From NCBI GenBank assembly GCA_038025085.1, contig CM076143.1:36106501-36170500 (forward strand): DNA of 64,000 nucleotides, in the 5' to 3' direction. The stretch is from Tetragonia tetragonoides. Lineage: Eukaryota > Streptophyta > Magnoliopsida > Caryophyllales > Aizoaceae. Position numbers and translations under genes: made by a program. Numbering within the stretch: the stretch's first letter is position 1; each line of letters opens with the position of its first letter. Below, piece after piece: positions 55,746-64,000 of the stretch. The notes under the pieces are model-generated. The model searched no databases, was not told the origin of the DNA, and was given only the letters and a program-made list of their open reading frames with translations.

Positions 55746-56501
55746 TAGGGGTGAAACTTATTCGGATTAAATCCAAAATCCAATCCAATCTAATCCAAAT
55801 TAGGCAATTCGAATTGGACTTTTTGGATTTCGGATAGGATTCAGACTCGAAAAAATTATTTTTTGTATTCTCGGATTGGATTCGAACTCACCCTTTCGGA
55901 GTCCAATAATCCAATCCAATCCAATCCAAATTAGATATAAAATTAATAAAATAAAGTACAAATAATCAAAAAATGATACTAGCTCAAAATAAAAAGTAAG
56001 TATAAACTACATATTAAAATCTAACGGACTGAAGGCAATAATAAAATGCATACATAAATTAAGAGAAAAAAACCCTTTCAGACAACTCACTCAAGTCACG
56101 CCTTAGCAGCCACTCGTCCACTTGCTATCTCTTTACACATCTGTCTTCTCCATGTACACTAAGCGTAGAGTACTGAACACCTTTGAAACTACATGATTTG
56201 CATTTTTTTAAATGCATGTTGTAGACTTGTAGTTGGCTTCGACATTTGTTTTATATATTATCGATGAACTTTCTTTTAAGTAATGGACATTGTTGTAGAA
56301 AAGGTAAGGAGTCAGGAAAAAATTGAATTATCCGGATCAGATTGGATTACAGAAAATAATTCGGATTGGATTCGGACTCAAAAATCAAAGTCCAAATATA
56401 GTTTGGATTGGATTTGGACTCAAAATTTTAGAGTCCAAATTTTTTTGGATTGGATTTGGACTAGGCTATAATCCAGTCCAAAGTCTAAACTTTCACCCCT
56501 A
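55746..56501. mobile_element. non-autonomous hAT element, 756 bp
   Basis: Ends TAGGGGTGAAACTTATTCGG and, inverted, TAGGGGTGAAAGTTTAGACT with an exact 8-bp duplication TACCCATC (55738-55745, 56502-56509). The interior is dominated by ATCCAATCC and GGATTGGATT repeats in opposite orientation on the two sides. The ORFs at 56283-56520 are products of these repeats. Confidence 0.88.
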
Positions 56502-56791
56502 TACCCATCATTCATCATAGTGTATACACTTCCTCAAACATGCTCTTCAATTTTTCAAAGGCGCTACTTCTTGAAAACTACCACAATTTGTCTTTCATTA
56601 GTGATCTAACTAACACACAATTATTTTTCTTAGGTTGGGATCAAGTGATAACTTGATATACCCCAATTTACGTATATTTCATTTCATAAGTCACATGTAA
56701 CCATCACCTTTTATCAATCTTGCTCAAGCTCATTACTTAGCAAAATTCAGTATTTTAACCATATATCAATATAGCCAAGTCGAACATCTAA

Positions 56792-58445
<1,654 letters not shown>

Positions 58446-60545
58446 TACTTCACCCAATTTTCAATCAAATACAACTTCAATTGATCTCATATTTTATAAT
58501 TCATAAAGTGACTCAAGATCATCATAAATCATCACAAAACCAACATGCAAATAAGAATTAATGATAATCTCAAGTTAACAACACACATCACCAAAACATC
58601 ACCTCTCCTACACCATACTCACGGCAATATCAACAACAAACACACAAAATCAATTCTTCTCCACTTCTAAAATCACGCAACAACACAACAAGCCATTAAT
58701 TAATACTTATCCAAACCACACAAATTATAGTACCAATCACTCAAGATCACATAAGCAAAGTTTATAAACCATTTTCGAAAATCTCATAACACCACCAAGT
58801 TCACCTTTTCTCAATCATAAAACATTTTTATAATTTTCCAAGAGGGAAAAGTAATGGACATCAGATTTACCTTTGAAGATCGTACTCCCTTCTTCGTCCA
58901 TTTCTTTTTCGCTTCACTAGTTTTCACCATAAGGTTCTAACACAAAATCACCAATTAGCTCTACCAAACAACTAATTAAGAAATTGACTACTAAATCCAA
59001 CAAATTCCATTTTAAGTTCATTTTTGAAATTAAGGTCCATTTTCTTTCTTCTTGAGCTCACGGTATTACCACTTTATTTTAGTCAACAATTTAGCTTAAT
59101 TTTGGGTTAATTTGGTTTTAGCTTAATTTAAACAAATCTTGACATAAAACCTTCATGCATGTTACGTAGGGTCACGATTAAGGTGGGTTCAACATGAACA
59201 AGAGTTTTCTTTTCATTTTTGCAAAATTGACTATAGTTTCTGTTATATTGGATCATGAAGCTAGATGATCTAAGAATGAAAAACGAAATCAAAGATCAAA
59301 GATGAGAAAATTTACCTTGAAGGTGCTTAAGTGCAATTGATGGTAAAGAGTACTTGATTGAAGATGGATTAACCACTTTTGATTTGATTCAAGCGTGGAA
59401 ACAACAAAAGGTTTATGAGACAAATCTTAGAATTTTTAGAAATGAAAAATGAAGTGAAGTTTTTGAGTTCTTACCCTTTTTCTTCTTCTCTCTCTTCTCG
59501 GTTTCTCTCTCTCTCTCTCTACTTGCTTTATCACTTAAATTCTCCTTAATTATTTTTAGGATGTTGGGATGTTGGGTTTGCTTTTGTTTTGGGAAGAGAA
59601 AATCTAAAATTGTAAGCTTGTAGGGGCTAGGCCAATTCGGCCGAATTGAAGAGGGGAGGGGAAGAGATTCTGTTTTGCTTGTAAGACTTGGTTTAATATT
59701 TTGGGGTATTTAAAAAGTATCGGTATAATGATTATTGTTGAGCAAAGTGTGTTTTAATCCCATTGGTTTCTCTCATGCAAAAAGAAACTCAGTCAAAGGC
59801 TTTGATTTACTACACAAAACTCACTCATTTCTTTTCTTCTCTTCCTTGCTCACTTACGGTTTTGCAAAGGAAATTTTGGGCTGATTTTTGATTGCATTTT
59901 GCATGGGATTTTATAGAAGATTTTGGCTTGATTTGCTTGCATTTTCTCTCAACTAAATTTGCCAAGTCATGGCACTTCAAGATCATAAAAATCTTTCATG
60001 TATGGTGAAACCATACACATCACCATCCTAACCAAGTGAAACTACACACCTCATCAAAACCACCAACATGAAAACCATCTACTCATCACATGCCATGCAA
60101 AATTAATTTTATTTTCTTTTTGTTTTGATTTCACAATTTGGGTCATTTTCCACTTAGGACAATACTTAGCCATTAAGGGATTGGTAGGTATTTTTATTAG
60201 AGTTAAAATATTAACTCTAGATGAATGGAAGAAAGATAACATTTTTCCACTTTTGAAATTCTTGTTTTTTTCGGCAATTTAGGATTTTAATTTTATTTTT
60301 ATAAGCTTAATTGTGTTTACTCGCTAATTGTCATACTAATGACAAATTGAGTTAATTAAGAATTTTCGAAACAGTATCTAGATAATTAAACTTGATTCAC
60401 GTCTAATCATCATGCTAATGACGAATATAAGCTAATTAAGTTGCTTTAAGAGCAATTGCACATTAACAACTAAATAATGAAAATTTTAAGTCTAATCGAA
60501 TAATTAAGCGATAATAATAGTGATTAAAAATACGGTTTATTATAG
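58446..60545 (-). repeat. 3' LTR of the gypsy element (part)
   Basis: On minus it starts at TATAATAAACCGTATT directly after the purine tract; a canonical TG start is not seen and may have mutated. No long ORF inside. A CT repeat (TCTCTCTCTCTCTCT) lies at about 59505. The left limit is not defined because of the Helitron insertion. Confidence 0.55.
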
Positions 60546-60565
60546 TCTACCCCCCTTAAAAGAAG
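60546..60565 (-). promoter_or_regulatory. polypurine tract of the gypsy element
   Basis: On minus TTTTAAGGGGGGTAGAC precedes the LTR start. Such tracts prime plus-strand DNA synthesis in LTR retrotransposons. Confidence 0.65.
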
Positions 60566-60643
60566 TTTCGTCCTCGAAACTTAGAAATGCTAACCTTGGG
60601 TAAAAAGGTAGGGGTATCTATCTCGCATATCGGCTTTTGATTC

Positions 60644-63600
60644 CTATGTGGCTTTTTCTACTATTTGACTACGCCACAGTACCTTCACTAGCGGGGTGAT
60701 TTTGTTCTTCAATTTCCGTTGTTTGGAATCTAAGATCGCTACAGGTACTTCCTCGTAGGTAAGACTCTCAGTCAGTTCTATGGGTTCAGATTGCAGGGGT
60801 TGAGGTATATCTCCCAAATATTTCCGCAATTGTGATACATGGAAGACATTGTGCATATTCTCGTACTCCAGGGGTAATTCTATCTTATAGGCTACTTCTC
60901 CAATTCGTTCGATGATTCTGTACGGGCCTACATATCTAGGGCTCAATTTTCCTTTTCTCCCAAATCGCTTGACTCCTTCTATTGGCGATACTTTTATCAT
61001 GACTTCATCACCTACTTGGAATTCTAAGGGTCTTCTGCTTCTATCCGCGTAACTCTTTTGTCTATCTTGGGCTGCTTTCAGTTTCTCTCTAATCACTTTT
61101 ACTTGCTCAGTCGTATCATATACTATGTCGGAACCTAGTACTAAGGTTTCACCTGAGTCTGCCCAACACAAGGGGTTACTACACTTCTTTCCGTAAAGTG
61201 CTTCGTATGGTGCTTGGTCAATGCTAGAGTGGTAACTGTTATTGTACGAAAATTCTATCAATGGTAAATGTTTCTCCCAAGTTCCCTGAAATTCTAGGAC
61301 ACAAGATCTTAACATATCCTCAAGTGTTTGGATGGTTCTTTTCGTTTGACCATTGGTAGCTGGGTGAAAAGCTGTGCTAAACTTAAGTTTTGTCCCAAAA
61401 GCAGATTGTAACTTCTCCCAAAAATGCGACAGAAATCGGGCATCCCTATCCGATATAATCTCCTTCGGTACACCATGTAATCTGATTATCCTTAACATAA
61501 GCTTCCGCTAACTGGGTTAAACTCCAAGTATCTTTCATTGCTACAAATCCGGCTACCTTCTCAACCTATCAACTATAACCCAAATGGTATTCATTCCTCT
61601 GTCCGTAGTGAATAATCCAGTTACAAAATCCATAGACATGGATTCCCATTTCCATTTTGAAATCTCTAAGGGTTGTAGTAATCCTCCAACTTTTTGGTGT
61701 TCGATTTTTACCTTCTGACAGATAAGACATTTAGCTACAAAGTTTGCTACATCCTTTTTCATTCCTTTCCATTAAAAGTAAGGTCATAAATCTCTATACA
61801 ACTTAGTATTTCCTGGGTGGATTGAATACGGTGTACTATGGGCTTCACTCAAAATTTTCTCTCTCAACTCTACATCTTGTGGTACACACCACCTTCCTCT
61901 AAACCTTAGGCTACCATCTTCATGCTCATGAAATTCCTCAATTTTCCCTTCTCTGGCTAATTCTCCAATTTTCAACAACTCCAGATCCTTATATTGTAAT
62001 TCCCTAATTTCATCAAAAAGAGTGGGTCTAATGCTAAGCATTGCTATAATTTCATCGGGCTCTCCTGGTTTTACTAACTCAAGGTTCATCTTCTGAATTT
62101 CCTTCTCTGATGGGCGGGGTGTAGAATGGTTGATTTTCCTACTAAGGGCGTTTGCCACTACATTGACTTTTCCTTCATGATATCTAATCTCCAAATCATA
62201 ATCTTTCAACAATTCTAACCACCTTCTCTGCCTTAAATTCGACTCTTTCTAGGTGAAGATATATTTCAGGCTCTTATGGTCGGTGTACAGGTAACATTTT
62301 GCTCCGTAAAGGTAATGTCTCCTAATTTTTAATGCAAAAATAACTGCGGCTAGTTCTAGGTCATGGGTAGGATAATTGACTTCATAGGGTCTCAGTTGCC
62401 TAGACGCATAAGCTATCACCTTACGATTCTGCATAAGCACACATCCTAATCCGTTCTTAGAAGCATCACTATACACTTCATAATCTTCTCCCTCGTTAGG
62501 TAAAATTAAAACTGGGGCAGTGGTCAATCTATTTTTCAACTCTTGGAAGGCTAATTCACATTTCTCATTCCATTGAAATCACGTGGATTTTCTCAAAAGA
62601 TTGGTTAAGGGTTGGGCTATCTTCGAAAAATCTTTCACAAATCTCCTATGGTAACCAGCTAATCCTGAGAAAATTCTGACCTCCGTGACATTGGTCGGTA
62701 TGGTCCAATCCTTAACTGCTCTAATTTTACTCAGATCTACAGATACTCTATCCTTAGATATGATGTGACCCAAAAATGCTACTTACTCAATCCAAAATTC
62801 ACATTTCGACAATTTTTCATAAAGTCGATTCTCTCTCAAGGTTTCTAAAACCATCCTCAAATGCTTTTCATGGTCTTCCTTATTCTTGGAATAGATAAGT
62901 ATATCATCAATGAATACTGCCACAGATTTGTCTAAGTATGGGTGAAAGGTTCTATGCATAACGTCCATAAAGTTGCGGGGGCGTTGGTTAATCCGAAAGG
63001 CATAACGGTAAACTCATAATGACCGTGTCGGGTTCTAAAGGCGGTCTTAGGTATATCCTCTTCCTTAATTCTCAATTGGTGATATCCTGACCTCAAATCT
63101 ATTTTTAAAAATATTCCCGCATCCTTAAGCTGATCAAACAAATCAACTATCCTAGGTAATGGGTATTTGTTCTTGATGGTCACCTTATTCAACTCTCGAT
63201 AATCTATACATAACCTTAAACTACCGTCTTTCTTTTTCACAAATAAAACTGGTGCTCCCCAAGGTGAGAAACTTGGCCTAATATACCCTTTCTCCAATAA
63301 TTCCTCTAGTTGGGTTTTCAGTTCTTTCATCTCAGCTGGGGCCATCCTATAGGGTGCTTTAGAAATAGGTGTTGTACCAGGTACAAGGTCAATGGTGAAA
63401 TCTATAACTCTCTTTGGCGGCATTCCAGAATTTCGTGGTTTCGGATGTATTGCTAAGATATGTTGGGTATTCCTTCCTAATTAGATTGGTAACACTCATG
63501 CTTGCCACTATCTTAGTTTGTTGTGATATATCTACCCCTTTATAAAATATTTTCTCCCCATATAGTTTTCAAGGATATTCTTCGCAAATGACACTCGATC

Positions 63601-63980
63601 TTAGCATGGTACTTACTAAGGCAATCCATTCCTAAAATTGCATCAAAGTCTGCTAAATCAAACTGTATGAGATCACCAGGAAAATTTGTGTTATCTATAC
63701 TTATGGGGCTATTTTTATACAAATAATTACAAGCTACTGTAATTCCCCCGGGAGTGGTGATATTTATTCTATAAGCAGTATTTGGGACTAAATTATTTTT
63801 CTCACAAAACTCAGTAGACAAAAATGAGCGAGATGCTCCAGAACCAAAAAAAACTAGTGCAGGATGAGAATAAATAATAAAAGTACCTGTTACTACGTTA
63901 GGACTCGCATTGGCTTCCCTATGGTTCATAACATGAATTCTGCCTTTGTTACCACCAACGGTTTGTCCTGCACCTGCCAC
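60644..63980 (-). pseudogene. gypsy pol polyprotein, multiply broken
   Basis: On minus: aspartic protease region (63980-63540) with FGSGAS where DSGAS is expected, so the catalytic Asp is lost. RT follows (63423-62783: [30 protein letters not shown], catalytic FIDD), then RT/RNase H (62539-62249: [26 protein letters not shown]). Integrase has a zinc-binding part (61762 on: [12 protein letters not shown]) and a catalytic core (61498 on: [30 protein letters not shown]). The chromodomain begins with TPLVKVLWR and is cut by a stop at 60644. At least six stops or frameshifts separate these pieces. It cannot support transposition. Confidence 0.88.
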
Positions 63981-64000
63981 ACTTCCAGGCTATTGAGTTA

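Larger units (their letters stand above)
58446..64000 (-). mobile_element. Ty3/gypsy chromodomain-type retrotransposon, 3' part
   Basis: Pol is read on minus from the right edge to 60644, then a purine tract, then a long AT-rich LTR running left from about 60545. Order protease, RT, RNase H, integrase is that of gypsy; the C-terminal chromodomain start suggests the Tekay/Del group. The LTR is at least 2 kb and is interrupted by the Helitron at 56792-58445, so LTR sequence probably continues left of it. The 5' LTR and gag are beyond the window. Confidence 0.8.

Noticed and set aside
56283..56520. SDWI/DWIRTQ repeat ORFs
   Set aside because: Translation of GGATTGGATT repeats inside the hAT at 55746-56501.

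Overview
The window is nuclear DNA of a flowering plant, most likely a eudicot. Evidence: AT-rich intergenic DNA, plant-type Ty1/copia and chromodomain Ty3/gypsy elements, L1-type LINEs whose ORF2 ends in a zf-RVT (some also RNase H), tRNA-derived SINEs, and plant hAT, CACTA, PIF/Harbinger, Mutator and Helitron elements. The order cannot be fixed from sequence alone; a caryophyllid (spinach/beet/quinoa group) is a low-confidence guess from general character. Almost everything is transposon-derived. Only three protein genes look intact: an acyl-activating enzyme (29.2-30.9 kb, minus), a TPR protein (51.1-52.6 kb, minus) and a Mutator-type transposase fused to an OTU protease domain (39.7-42.8 kb, minus, three exons).

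Layout. 1-2256: 3' end of a copia element with its 3' LTR, inserted in an acyl-activating-enzyme pseudogene (2257-4029) that also carries a 649-bp hAT element. 4.2-6.75 kb: a near-perfect palindrome of Helitron copies plus a truncated third copy with a small hAT. 7.5 to about 16.5 kb: one minus-strand LINE, broken by stops and frameshifts, containing a 2.6-kb hAT (itself containing a Harbinger remnant) and a 0.85-kb CACTA (itself containing a SINE). 17.7-21.85 kb: a Tourist-like MITE, a truncated LINE tail and a second, longer 5'-truncated LINE. 22-26.3 kb: a deletion-derivative copia element (gag-protease only) flanked by about 430-bp direct repeats.

26.3-37 kb: the functional acyl-activating enzyme with a SINE just upstream of its TATA box, then scattered SINEs, MITEs and a small hAT, many with exact target-site duplications. 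37.1-43.0 kb: a 5.9-kb Mutator-like element with about 60-bp terminal inverted repeats, a transposase-OTU gene and, convergent to it, a broken plant-mobile-domain (PMD) gene. The first introns of both genes contain arrays of the same 33-bp palindromic unit centred on CCATGG.

43-64 kb: hAT-like element, an apparent gypsy LTR terminus, Helitron termini, a LINE tail, a MITE, a 4-kb non-autonomous CACTA carrying gene-like non-coding DNA, the TPR gene (possibly a retrocopy), another hAT, a Helitron, and the decayed pol region of a minus-strand chromodomain gypsy element running off the right edge.

The genes do not form a pathway. The window is mainly a record of nested insertion. The most notable unit is the Mutator-like element at 37-43 kb, which pairs a transposase-protease fusion with a PMD gene and carries matched intronic palindrome arrays at its two ends. 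All coordinates and duplications were read by eye; no alignment or database search was run.
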